Both the position numbers and the translations under genes were made by a program. DNA of 63,563 bases, taken from the NCBI GenBank assembly GCA_949292775.1, contig CASFBL010000012.1, forward strand, positions 1-63,563, given 5' to 3'. The notes beneath the pieces are model-generated. The model was not told the origin of the DNA. It did not search any database and worked only from the letters and a program-made list of their open reading frames with translations. The stretch is from an uncultured Eubacteriales bacterium. GTDB lineage: Bacteria > Bacillota > Clostridia > Oscillospirales > Acutalibacteraceae. This document shows, piece by piece, positions 24,589 through 31,703 of this stretch (the first letter of the stretch is position 1; each line of letters begins with the position of its first letter).

Positions 24589-25683
24589 TTGAAAACACCG
24601 AAATATACTGCCTTTGGGGTGAAAGATTTGGATACTTTTTTCTGTACAGGTTCGGTTTCGGCATTTTTCCGTGATTTCCCGGAAGCAAAAAACTATCGGA
24701 AATGCTTTTTACAAGGCCGTTACACCGCTGTGAAAGCCGAGGTGCTGTGCGGTGTGCTGCAAAGAATACGGCAGGCGGATTTACAGATCGTTCGTCTGCT
24801 GCGCGACGGTCAAACCGTTCAGCCGGCCGGCATTCTTTTGCCCGCTCAAAAGGTCATGCTGCTCGACAGTGATTATTTTGCCGGAATTTTTGACAAATAC
24901 CCTTGTGATGAAAAATTTTTCGCCGATACAATTTTACAAACACCGCCGACACAAGACGACGCTGAAACGCTCGCCCAAAGTGACGCGCTGGTGTCGGAAG
25001 CGCAGCAGCGACGGCAAAGCTTTCAGCAAGCAGCCGCGGCGCTGTATGCGGAAAACCGCCAGGCGCTTGCTTCATGCATGAACAAAGGCGATCTGCTGCG
25101 ATTTCTGCTTGGATTTATGCAAAAGGAAAACGGACACCTTTTATATAAAACACATAGCCGCGCCGCCGTTCTTCACAGAACCGTCAGCTCAGTTACCGGG
25201 TGGGGCATCCAGACCTTTTACAAACCCTTTGCCACGCCGGGCATGCGCACAATCGTTTTAAAAGATAATATCGGCGCGGTTTCAGAAACACTTTTAAACG
25301 GCCTTGTTACCGTCTGTTTGCAAAACGATTTGGACATACAGCTTTTTCACTGTACCATCACAGGCGCGCCGGAGCACTGTGTGATTCCCGCACTTTCTGT
25401 GGGGTTCTTCACCGAAAATCTTTTACACCCATTTCCGTTGCGCGCGAAGGCAGCCCTTTCCGCCAGCCGGTTTGTTCGCTTGCCTGATTTTGCCGAAGTC
25501 CTGCCGGAGGTCCGCTTCAACGCAGCGGCAGCAGACGAGATGTTGGACGAAGCTGTTTTTTCTCAGCTGGAGGCCGACGAAGCCTATGCGGTGCAAAGCC
25601 GCATCTTGCAAAACTATATAAATGGTGAAAAACTGCAATCAAAACAGGAACAAATTTACAATCAGCTTGTAAAAGCAATATAG
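24589..25683 (+). CDS. Uncharacterised protein, possibly a degenerate P-loop NTPase
   Basis: A 364-residue cytoplasmic protein without signal peptide or membrane segments. The second half contains RTIVLKDNIGAVSETLL (about residues 220-236), where a Walker A loop would sit in a P-loop protein, but no GxxxxGKS/T is present. It is followed by DLDIQLFHC and HCVIPALSVGF. This order resembles, from memory, the two-half P-loop ATPases annotated as PRK06851 in Clostridia and Bacilli. The match is tentative and the loop looks dead. The first codon is TTG at 24589; another TTG at 24628, behind GGGGTGA, is an alternative start. It is monocistronic and divergent from fba. Confidence 0.55.
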   Translation: MKTPKYTAFGVKDLDTFFCTGSVSAFFRDFPEAKNYRKCFLQGRYTAVKAEVLCGVLQRIRQADLQIVRLLRDGQTVQPAGILLPAQKVMLLDSDYFAGIFDKYPCDEKFFADTILQTPPTQDDAETLAQSDALVSEAQQRRQSFQQAAAALYAENRQALASCMNKGDLLRFLLGFMQKENGHLLYKTHSRAAVLHRTVSSVTGWGIQTFYKPFATPGMRTIVLKDNIGAVSETLLNGLVTVCLQNDLDIQLFHCTITGAPEHCVIPALSVGFFTENLLHPFPLRAKAALSASRFVRLPDFAEVLPEVRFNAAAADEMLDEAVFSQLEADEAYAVQSRILQNYINGEKLQSKQEQIYNQLVKAI

Positions 25684-25843
25684 TCATTTTGACGAATTCA
25701 TTTTTGAAAATCGGTGAATCTTGATTCGCCAAATTTCGAGATTTCCTTTGTTTTTCAATGATTTTTCGGAATTTCAAGAAAATGTTCAAAAAACATGTTG
25801 TCATTGTTAACAAAAAAATAATAAAATAATTGTGTAAAAACAC

Positions 25844-25872
25844 TTGACAAATATTACAAGCGGAGATATAAT
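25844..25872 (+). promoter_or_regulatory. Perfect consensus promoter ahead of the 40-aa ORF
   Basis: TTGACA (25844-25849) and TATAAT (25867-25872) with 17-base spacing. The preceding 100 bases are AT-rich, which may act as an UP-like region. It is among the strongest promoters in the window. Confidence 0.9.
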
Positions 25873-25905
25873 ACAGACAATCCAATGAGAAAGGAGTGAG
25901 ACACA

Positions 25906-26028
25906 ATGAGAAATGGCTGCGATATGGAGTATGAAAGAAAGCTTATTGACGAGCTGGAACATTCCAAGTTTTCCTGGAGCACGGTTTTAAAAGCGATTCA
26001 GCTTTATGCACTGACCTCTGTTGCATAA
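25906..26028 (+). CDS. 40-residue peptide of unknown function
   Basis: The ORF starts at ATG 25906 behind AAAGGAGTGAG and ends at TAA 26026-26028. It begins MRNGCDMEYERKLIDELEHS, an amphipathic charged helix, and finishes with a more hydrophobic KAIQLYALTSVA. It has one Cys, no signal peptide and no obvious membrane span. It lies alone in a 515-base gap between 25683 and 26199, about 27 bases after the inferred transcript start. It could be a small regulatory protein, a peptide precursor, or the coding part of a dual-function RNA. No family is recognised. Confidence 0.6.
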   Translation: MRNGCDMEYERKLIDELEHSKFSWSTVLKAIQLYALTSVA

Positions 26029-26136
26029 AACAAAGCGCTTTTAAACCTTTGTGACATTTCTCCCGTGAAAACGGGTTTACATATTTTCAGTTTTCCCCTC
26101 TCTTTTTTATACAACCCTCGCATATGTCAATAAGCG
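26029..26136. other. 3' region of the 40-aa ORF transcript
   Basis: About 110 untranslated bases separate the peptide stop codon from the terminator. The only element I see is a short hairpin with a GAAA loop (26062-26066 with 26071-26075). No further gene is visible. Confidence 0.4.
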
Positions 26137-26181
26137 GCAAAACACCCGGCATAACTGCCGGGTGTTTTGCTTTTTATTTTT
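26137..26181 (+). terminator. Strong terminator of the 40-aa ORF transcript
   Basis: A perfect 15-bp stem (26137-26151 with 26156-26170) with a 4-nt loop is followed by TTTTTATTTTT. The convergent gene ending at 26199 may also use it. Confidence 0.92.
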
Positions 26182-26198
26182 AGATTGCAAATCGCGTT

Positions 26199-27062
26199 TT
26201 ACAAATCTTTTTGCACTGCACGGCGGTAAACTGCCGCAAGCAATATGGTGATTGCCGCCGGCAGCAGCGCCGAAAGCACAAGCACAAGCAAAACACCGTT
26301 GATCATGCCGGATGCTAAATCATACAACGCCGACGAGCTAATGTTGATGCGATTCCCCACCCCCGCAAGCAAAGCGGCAAGCGGACCTATCAGCTGCATC
26401 AGCGTTGCACCGGAAAACGCATAGATAAAAAACCGCAGATAGTTTTTCTTTTTGCGGAAACACAGCCGCAAAATCACAGCCGACAGCACAAACACCACTG
26501 CGCCTGCCAAGGCGGCATAAAGCCCGAACGGACGGTAACGGCCCAGCATCTGTGACGCAGTTTGAAAAGCGGACATGGAAAACACCGAAACATAGGCGTT
26601 ATACATATCGCACAACTCTTCTGCAATGGTTGTTAAATTTTGCACTGTGGCATCGTCCAGCGAAAAGCCCTTTTCCACAGCATAGCTTTTCAGCTGATCT
26701 AAAAGCCCGGCCTGCATTTCAGCGGTATCCACACTTTCCTGCACAGAGCCGTTGTAAAAATCGCGTAGTACACGCTGCATGTCCTCACTGATTTTCTGGG
26801 GTGTGACAACCTGCTGAAAGACACCGTCAAAAAACGCCTCATCAATGTTGCAGGCGTTGCCATAGGATACAAACTCCTCTTTCAGTTCCGCCGAGAGGTC
26901 TTCACCGAAAGAAGAACGCTTTTCTACAAGCACTGCAAACGCCGGGTTTAACGCAGACGCCGAAAGCGCGACGCCAATCACCGTAACCACCACCGAAAGC
27001 GCCATTACAAATGCTGTAAGTGTACAAACAAAAGAGCGAAAACGCTTTTTGGAATCCTTCAT
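26199..27062 (-). CDS. Membrane protein of the sortase cassette, unknown function
   Basis: The 287-residue product has an N-terminal helix (about 15-40), an extracellular helical domain of about 120 residues, and three helices in the C-terminal half (about 176-200, 210-232, 247-275). No catalytic motif is recognised. The start is ATG 27062 with AAGGAGG 9 bases upstream; the frame continues upstream into the sortase end. It begins 13 bases past the sortase stop, so it belongs to the same operon. It may be a receptor, a chaperone for the anchored protein or a cell-wall tether; this is inference from position only. Confidence 0.65.
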   Translation of the reverse strand: MKDSKKRFRSFVCTLTAFVMALSVVVTVIGVALSASALNPAFAVLVEKRSSFGEDLSAELKEEFVSYGNACNIDEAFFDGVFQQVVTPQKISEDMQRVLRDFYNGSVQESVDTAEMQAGLLDQLKSYAVEKGFSLDDATVQNLTTIAEELCDMYNAYVSVFSMSAFQTASQMLGRYRPFGLYAALAGAVVFVLSAVILRLCFRKKKNYLRFFIYAFSGATLMQLIGPLAALLAGVGNRINISSSALYDLASGMINGVLLVLVLSALLPAAITILLAAVYRRAVQKDL

Positions 27063-27075
27063 AAAGCGCACCTCC

Positions 27076-27768
27076 TTATTCATACATATTCACGCTCGGG
27101 CCGGAAACCAGCTCACAAAACGCGAAAAAACGATATGGGGTAGAAGCTATGGTGTCGTTGGGATAACAGGTGTAAAGCAGCAAAATATCTTTATCGCCGT
27201 TCAGCTCGTTTTGATAGCCTGCGGCATCCTCATTTTCAAGAATCGCTGTTTTATAAACCTTATAAACATAAGAACCGTAAGTCGTGTCCAGATGCACCAA
27301 CGCGCCTTCTTTAACATACTGCAAAGTATGAAAATAGGTGTTGTTGTGCGCGCCGATGAGCGTCCCGGTCCCGCAGCCGGGAATGTGGCTATAAAGCGAC
27401 ATGCAGGCGCCGCGCTTCAAAAGCGCAGTGCTGTCGCCGTAAATCACATCTGTATCGATTTCGGTCCCTTCCACAGTCAGTCTGCCAAACGCGTCACCGT
27501 AAGCCGGAAATTCAAAATCGTCCCAGTTGAGCACGCCTTGCGTCAATCCCGTGGTACCATTGAACACGCTGCCCGCCCCTGGTTCGTCAATGGTCTGGAC
27601 ATTGGCATTTGTGAACGCCAGCCGGTAAACCGAAAGCAGGGGGTCGAGAATCGGAGCAAGAGATGCGAAGAGCAGCAGATATCCGCATAATAAGAAAGCT
27701 ACCGGAAGAAGGATGAACCACTTCCGGTAGCTTGTCTTACTCCGATTTTTTTCGGAATTAGTCTTCAT
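27076..27768 (-). CDS. Sortase-family transpeptidase
   Basis: A membrane-anchored cysteine transpeptidase that cleaves sorting signals and links proteins to the cell wall. The 230-residue product has an N-terminal membrane anchor (about residues 16-40) and the sortase triad: His141 in IGAHNNTYF, Cys201 in LLYTCYPND and Arg213 in TPYRFFAF. The sequence between fits the eight-stranded sortase barrel; class B or D is most likely, but cannot be set by eye. The ATG overlaps the stop of the upstream surface-protein gene by 11 bases, strong evidence of coupled translation of enzyme and candidate substrate. Confidence 0.88.
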   Translation of the reverse strand: MKTNSEKNRSKTSYRKWFILLPVAFLLCGYLLLFASLAPILDPLLSVYRLAFTNANVQTIDEPGAGSVFNGTTGLTQGVLNWDDFEFPAYGDAFGRLTVEGTEIDTDVIYGDSTALLKRGACMSLYSHIPGCGTGTLIGAHNNTYFHTLQYVKEGALVHLDTTYGSYVYKVYKTAILENEDAAGYQNELNGDKDILLLYTCYPNDTIASTPYRFFAFCELVSGPSVNMYE

Positions 27769-28333
27769 CAGCCTTGCGGAAACGCTTTACGCTGATGCCC
27801 GCCACGGAAAGAACCGCGACAGCAGCGAGACCAAGAACAGCAGCAGAAGAGAAGTCTGCGCCGGTCTTTGTGATAACTGCCGGGTGCAGTTCAGCAATGA
27901 CTTTGCCGTTTGCATCCGTGATGATCAAAAGACCATGGTCAGCGTCCGAAAGAGAACCCTTTGTGGAAAGCTTGTAACCAACAACCGCAAGTGCGTCTTC
28001 AGCGTAGCCGAGAAGCGCTTTGGTAGAACCAGTCTTGGTGATGTCCTCAAGCTTCACAAGGTTCTTGGATTTAACAAAAGCCAGCGCATCGTCAAGGATA
28101 GCCTTGATTTCGTTGTACTGTTCCTCTGTCAAATCGACACTGGTAAACACATTCTCAAGAGCGGTAATATACTCCTGAGGAACCGTGATGGTTTTGCCGT
28201 CAACGACATAGGCAGTCTGCACATAGTCGATGAGCTTCTTTTCATAGTCGTTGATGCCGGAAGCCGCAAAAGCGGGAACCATGGAAACGACAAGAAGCAC
28301 GGCAACCACCAAAAGGCTTGCCAATTTCTTCAT
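27758..28333 (-). CDS. Secreted surface protein, candidate substrate of the adjacent sortase
   Basis: The 191-residue product has a signal peptide (residues 1-24, MKKLASLLVVAVLLVV...AFA), an alpha-helical extracellular domain without a known family, and a C-terminal sorting-like module: ITKTGAD (about residues 155-161), a hydrophobic helix and a charged tail RFRKADED. By alignment ITKTG takes the place of LPxTG: Leu-Pro is lost and TG kept. The start is ATG 28333 with AAGGAGAG about 8 bases upstream. It is the first gene of a three-gene operon with the sortase and a membrane protein. Confidence 0.78.
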   Translation of the reverse strand: MKKLASLLVVAVLLVVSMVPAFAASGINDYEKKLIDYVQTAYVVDGKTITVPQEYITALENVFTSVDLTEEQYNEIKAILDDALAFVKSKNLVKLEDITKTGSTKALLGYAEDALAVVGYKLSTKGSLSDADHGLLIITDANGKVIAELHPAVITKTGADFSSAAVLGLAAVAVLSVAGISVKRFRKADED

Positions 28334-28406
28334 GTAAGGACTCTCCTTGTGCATTATTTCCTGCATTCGGCAGTGATAGCGGGATACCGAATTCAGAAGC
28401 AACTTA

Positions 28407-28435
28407 ATCATAGCACAAGTTTTTTTATTTGTAAA
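28407..28435 (-). promoter_or_regulatory. Promoter of the sortase cassette
   Basis: Minus-strand TTTACA (28430-28435) and TATGAT (28407-28412) with 17-base spacing, about 70 bases before the substrate gene start. Confidence 0.75.
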
Positions 28436-28485
28436 CCCGTTTTTGTGAATTGTAAATATTATCAAAATCCGCCCGTTGCGAAAAA

Positions 28486-28518
28486 AGAAAAAAGCGGAGA
28501 GGTTTTGTCCTCTCCGCT
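28486..28518 (-). terminator. Terminator of gapA
   Basis: A 9-bp stem (28494-28502 with 28509-28517) runs into TTTTTTCTTTTTTCG on the minus strand, 22 bases after the gap stop codon. Confidence 0.88.
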
Positions 28519-28539
28519 CGAAATTCAGAGAATTTACAA

Positions 28540-29571
28540 TTACGCAAGCTCAGCGAAGTACTTAATGGTACGAACCATCTGGCTGGTGTAAGAGTTCTCG
28601 TTGTCATACCAAGAAACAACCTGAACCTCATAAAGGTCGTCAGCAATCTTTGCGACCATGGTCTGGGTTGCATCAAACAGAGAACCGAAACGCATACCGA
28701 TAACATCGGAGGAAACGATCGGGTCTTCGTTGTAGCCGAAGCTCTCGGAAGCGGCTGCTTTCATAGCTGCGTTGATGCCTTCCTTGGTGACATCAGCACC
28801 CTTGACAACTGCGGTCAGGATGGTGGTAGAACCGGTCGGAACCGGAACACGCTGTGCGGAACCGATGAGTTTGCCGTTGAGTTCCGGAATAACCAGGCCG
28901 ATTGCTTTTGCAGCGCCGGTGGAGTTCGGAACGATGTTGGCAGCGCCGGCACGAGCTCTTCTCAGGTCGCCCTTTCTGTGCGGACCGTCAAGGATCATCT
29001 GGTCACCGGTGTAAGCGTGAATGGTGGACATGATACCGCTCTGGATCGGAGCATAATCATTCAGCGCCTTTGCCATCGGAGCGAGGCAGTTGGTGGTGCA
29101 GGAAGCAGCAGAAATGATTTTGTCATCAGCGGTCAAAGTCTTTTCGTTAACGCTGTAAACGATGGTCTTCAGGTCATTGCCTGCAGGAGCGGAAATAACA
29201 ACTTTCTTTGCGCCTGCATCGATGTGTGCCTGGGACTTGTCTTTGGAACAATAGAAGCCGGTGCATTCGAGAACAACATCAACACCGATTTCGCCCCAGG
29301 GAAGATCTTTCGCATCTTTCATAGCATAGATGGTGATCTTTTTGCCGTCTACGACGATATAGTCTTCACCGGCTTCTACGGTGTGAGCCGCTTCGCCGAT
29401 TTTGCCGCAGTAGCCGCCCTGTGCGGTGTCGTACTTAAGAAGATGAGCAAGCATTTTGGGATCGGTCAGGTCGTTGATGGCAACAACCTCATAGCCTTCT
29501 GCGCCGAACATCTGTCTGAACGCAAGACGACCGATACGGCCGAAACCGTTAATCGCAACTTTTACTGACAT
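28540..29571 (-). CDS. gap: Glyceraldehyde-3-phosphate dehydrogenase
   Basis: A phosphorylating, NAD-dependent GAPDH of glycolysis. The 343-residue product has the Rossmann start [16 protein letters not shown], the catalytic [10 protein letters not shown] with its nucleophile Cys, and the C-terminal SWYDNE motif that binds NAD. The start is ATG 29571 behind GGAGGT. It is monocistronic; see the dyad at 29647-29682 for possible regulation. Confidence 0.97.
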   Translation of the reverse strand: MSVKVAINGFGRIGRLAFRQMFGAEGYEVVAINDLTDPKMLAHLLKYDTAQGGYCGKIGEAAHTVEAGEDYIVVDGKKITIYAMKDAKDLPWGEIGVDVVLECTGFYCSKDKSQAHIDAGAKKVVISAPAGNDLKTIVYSVNEKTLTADDKIISAASCTTNCLAPMAKALNDYAPIQSGIMSTIHAYTGDQMILDGPHRKGDLRRARAGAANIVPNSTGAAKAIGLVIPELNGKLIGSAQRVPVPTGSTTILTAVVKGADVTKEGINAAMKAAASESFGYNEDPIVSSDVIGMRFGSLFDATQTMVAKIADDLYEVQVVSWYDNENSYTSQMVRTIKYFAELA

Positions 29572-29646
29572 TGGTATTACCTCCAAAAAATGAATTTACA
29601 AATTTGTGCAGTTTTCATTGTATAACGAAAAAAAGAAATTTGCAAC

Positions 29647-29688
29647 AATTTTTCACAAAAATATGCCAACTTGTGAAAAATTTGTCAA
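29647..29688 (-). promoter_or_regulatory. gap promoter with an embedded 12-bp inverted repeat
   Basis: Minus-strand TTGACA (29683-29688) and CATATT (29660-29665) are 17 bases apart. The arms 29647-29658 (AATTTTTCACAA) and 29671-29682 (TTGTGAAAAATT) are a perfect 12-bp inverted repeat with a 12-base spacer, centred on the -10 box. This is operator-like. The half-site TTGTGAA resembles that of Rex, but the arms point the opposite way to the usual Rex box. Confidence 0.6.
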
Positions 29689-29834
29689 ACTGCCTAAAAT
29701 ATTTTTAATTCCACACAAAAAGGGTATGATATTCCTATAACCTTTGCGCAGATATAAAAAATCCAAAGCAAAAGACAAACTTTGTTTTCAGTATATCCCG
29801 CGCACCACAAAAAATACCGCCATTCGGAGGCAGC

Positions 29835-30572
29835 ATGACAAACGATTTTCAAAATGCATTTTATGATTTACAACAGCTTTTGCAGCAAGGCGATATTCCG
29901 GAACCGGTTGTGCGAAGCCGGTTCCAATCTTATTTCAACGCCCTCTCTGCCGCTGCGCCGGAAAACCCGTCTCCCGCCGCACTGTCTGACGCATTCTCTA
30001 AAGGGCTTTGCCTGCTGCGACAGTTTAACAATCTGCAAATACCCACAAAGGCGGAAACACCTGTTGCCTTGGATATTGCTGAGCTTTGCGAAACCCTTTC
30101 GTTTTGCTGTGACCTTTTGTGCGGCCCATGGGAAAAACGGATTTTCTGCAGCAGTGATTCTCCGCTCATGGCAGTTTGCTCGCCGCGCGCGCTTTCCTGG
30201 GCGCTGCTCAACCTGCTTTCCAATGCAGTTTTATATTCCGCAGGCAAATACATTTTTCTATTTGTACAGGAGACAGAAAAAAACATTGTCCTGCGCGTAT
30301 CCAACGAAGGGCAATTGCCCCGTGCGCAGTTTGAAGCGGCGGTCAGAAAGCCCGGCAGCGGTCTGCATTTTGCCGAAGCCGCAGCGCGTGCACACGGCGG
30401 CAAGCTGCTCTGCATTTTAGAGCCGCACTACACCACCCTCGCACTGACCGTTCCTAAAAAATGCCCGGACGCCTATCCCCTGTGCCCGCCGGAGAGCTTT
30501 GTCGATTTGCTTTCTGACCGGCTTTCTTCTGTATACACTGCGTTTTGCAGCATCAGCACGCTATATTTTTAA
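29835..30572 (+). CDS. Orphan histidine-kinase-type ATPase domain protein
   Basis: The 245-residue soluble product contains a GHKL ATPase domain: the N-box LLNLLSNAVLYS (about residues 120-131), VSNEGQLP in place of the usual DxGxG, and GSGLHFAEAAARAHGG (G2 box). The N-terminal 100 residues could form the dimerising helices, but no H-box (HE.RNPL type) is seen. No membrane segments or receiver genes are adjacent. It may act as a phosphotransfer-less ATPase or anti-sigma-like partner. The start ATG follows GGAGG by 4 bases. Confidence 0.7.
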   Translation: MTNDFQNAFYDLQQLLQQGDIPEPVVRSRFQSYFNALSAAAPENPSPAALSDAFSKGLCLLRQFNNLQIPTKAETPVALDIAELCETLSFCCDLLCGPWEKRIFCSSDSPLMAVCSPRALSWALLNLLSNAVLYSAGKYIFLFVQETEKNIVLRVSNEGQLPRAQFEAAVRKPGSGLHFAEAAARAHGGKLLCILEPHYTTLALTVPKKCPDAYPLCPPESFVDLLSDRLSSVYTAFCSISTLYF

Positions 30573-30686
30573 GAAAAACCGGCAAAAGCGCGTAAAAAAT
30601 CGAGATTGGCTTCAAAAAAATATTTGGCGGTTACAAAATCCGTCGAAATCGGCAAGTGCATGCATCACAAGTTCACTTTTCACCGT

Positions 30687-30715
30687 TTGACGGTCAACAG
30701 AACCCATGTTATAAT
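30687..30715 (+). promoter_or_regulatory. Promoter of the DUF1836/ybjQ pair
   Basis: TTGACG (30687-30692) and TATAAT (30710-30715), 17 bases apart, about 30 bases before the start codon. Confidence 0.82.
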
Positions 30716-30745
30716 CAAGGCAAGCTCCAACAAGGAGGAGTTACC

Positions 30746-31327
30746 ATGATGAAAAATGTACCGGGAACGGTTTTACCGTGGACAGAGGGACTTCAGAAAA
30801 ATGCATTCGCCGTCCTCTCCCCGGTGCTGGCGGTCACAAAGGGACTGACTTTAAGCCAGTTGAAAGAGCTGACAGGTTTAGAGGGGTCAACCATTCAAAA
30901 TTGGGTCAAGCGCGGCTGGGTGGAAAGCCCGACCGGCAAACGGTATACGGAGCAGCAGATCGTGCGCATCGTCATTATCAACATGCTGCGAAACTCCATG
31001 CAGTTGGACCGTATTATCGCACTGATGACCTACATAAACGGCCATGTTGATGACCGCAGCGACGATATCATTCCCGACCGGGAACTGTTCAGCCTGCTTT
31101 GCTCGGTGGTGTATGAAGCCGACCGTATGCACAGTACAGACCGGCAGGTTATAGCGTCCATTATCGAAAGCCATCTGCGCAGCTACCACGGTCCAAACGA
31201 GCAATCCAAAGAAAAGCTGGAGCGCGCCGTGCTGTGTATGGTTTTGGGCTACCTCGCCTCGGAAATGAAAAAACAGGCGGATGCAGAATATGAACAATTA
31301 TTTTTACCGAAAGGAGAAGCAAAATGA
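30746..31327 (+). CDS. DUF1836 domain protein with MerR-like helix-turn-helix
   Basis: The 193-residue product matches the DUF1836 pattern [20 protein letters not shown] (an HTH, about residues 36-56), then SPTGKRY and a helical C-terminal region. Members are presumed DNA-binding regulators with unknown targets. The start is at one of two adjacent ATGs (30746 or 30749) behind AAGGAGGAG. The stop overlaps the next start by ATGA. Confidence 0.82.
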   Translation: MMKNVPGTVLPWTEGLQKNAFAVLSPVLAVTKGLTLSQLKELTGLEGSTIQNWVKRGWVESPTGKRYTEQQIVRIVIINMLRNSMQLDRIIALMTYINGHVDDRSDDIIPDRELFSLLCSVVYEADRMHSTDRQVIASIIESHLRSYHGPNEQSKEKLERAVLCMVLGYLASEMKKQADAEYEQLFLPKGEAK

Positions 31328-31638
31328 TTTTAACGACCACCCCCACTGTGGAAGGCTACCCTGTGCAAAGCTATCGCGGACTTGTCTGCGGAGAGGTCAT
31401 TGCCGGCGTCAACTTTGTCAAGGATTTCGCCGCAGGGCTCACAAACTTTTTCGGCGGCCGTTCCGGTTCTTATGAGGAAGAACTGATTCAGGCCCGTGAA
31501 CAAGCCTTGCAGGAAATGGCACAGCGCGCCGAACAAATGGGTGCAAACGCCGTCGTTGGCATCGACATCGATTACGAAGTACTCGGCAACGGCGGGATGC
31601 TGATGGTAAGCGCCTCTGGCACTGCTGTTTGCATCTAA
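31324..31638 (+). CDS. YbjQ/UPF0145 family protein
   Basis: A 104-residue protein of the YbjQ family, a pentameric small-protein fold sometimes called heavy-metal-binding. Family-typical stretches are the central [16 protein letters not shown]-like region (shown as [13 protein letters not shown]), [14 protein letters not shown] and SASGTAV. Function is unknown. It is translationally coupled to the DUF1836 gene. Confidence 0.88.
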   Translation: MILTTTPTVEGYPVQSYRGLVCGEVIAGVNFVKDFAAGLTNFFGGRSGSYEEELIQAREQALQEMAQRAEQMGANAVVGIDIDYEVLGNGGMLMVSASGTAVCI

Positions 31639-31662
31639 CTGCAAAAACATAAAACGAAAAAG

Positions 31663-31692
31663 AAACAGCCGCTTTTTTGTAAGCGGCTGTTT
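31663..31692. terminator. Bidirectional terminator between ybjQ and the histidine kinase gene
   Basis: A 12-bp stem (31663-31674 with 31681-31692) is flanked by T-rich tails on both strands. It separates the convergent genes. Confidence 0.82.
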
Positions 31693-31703
31693 TCATGTTT
31701 GTT

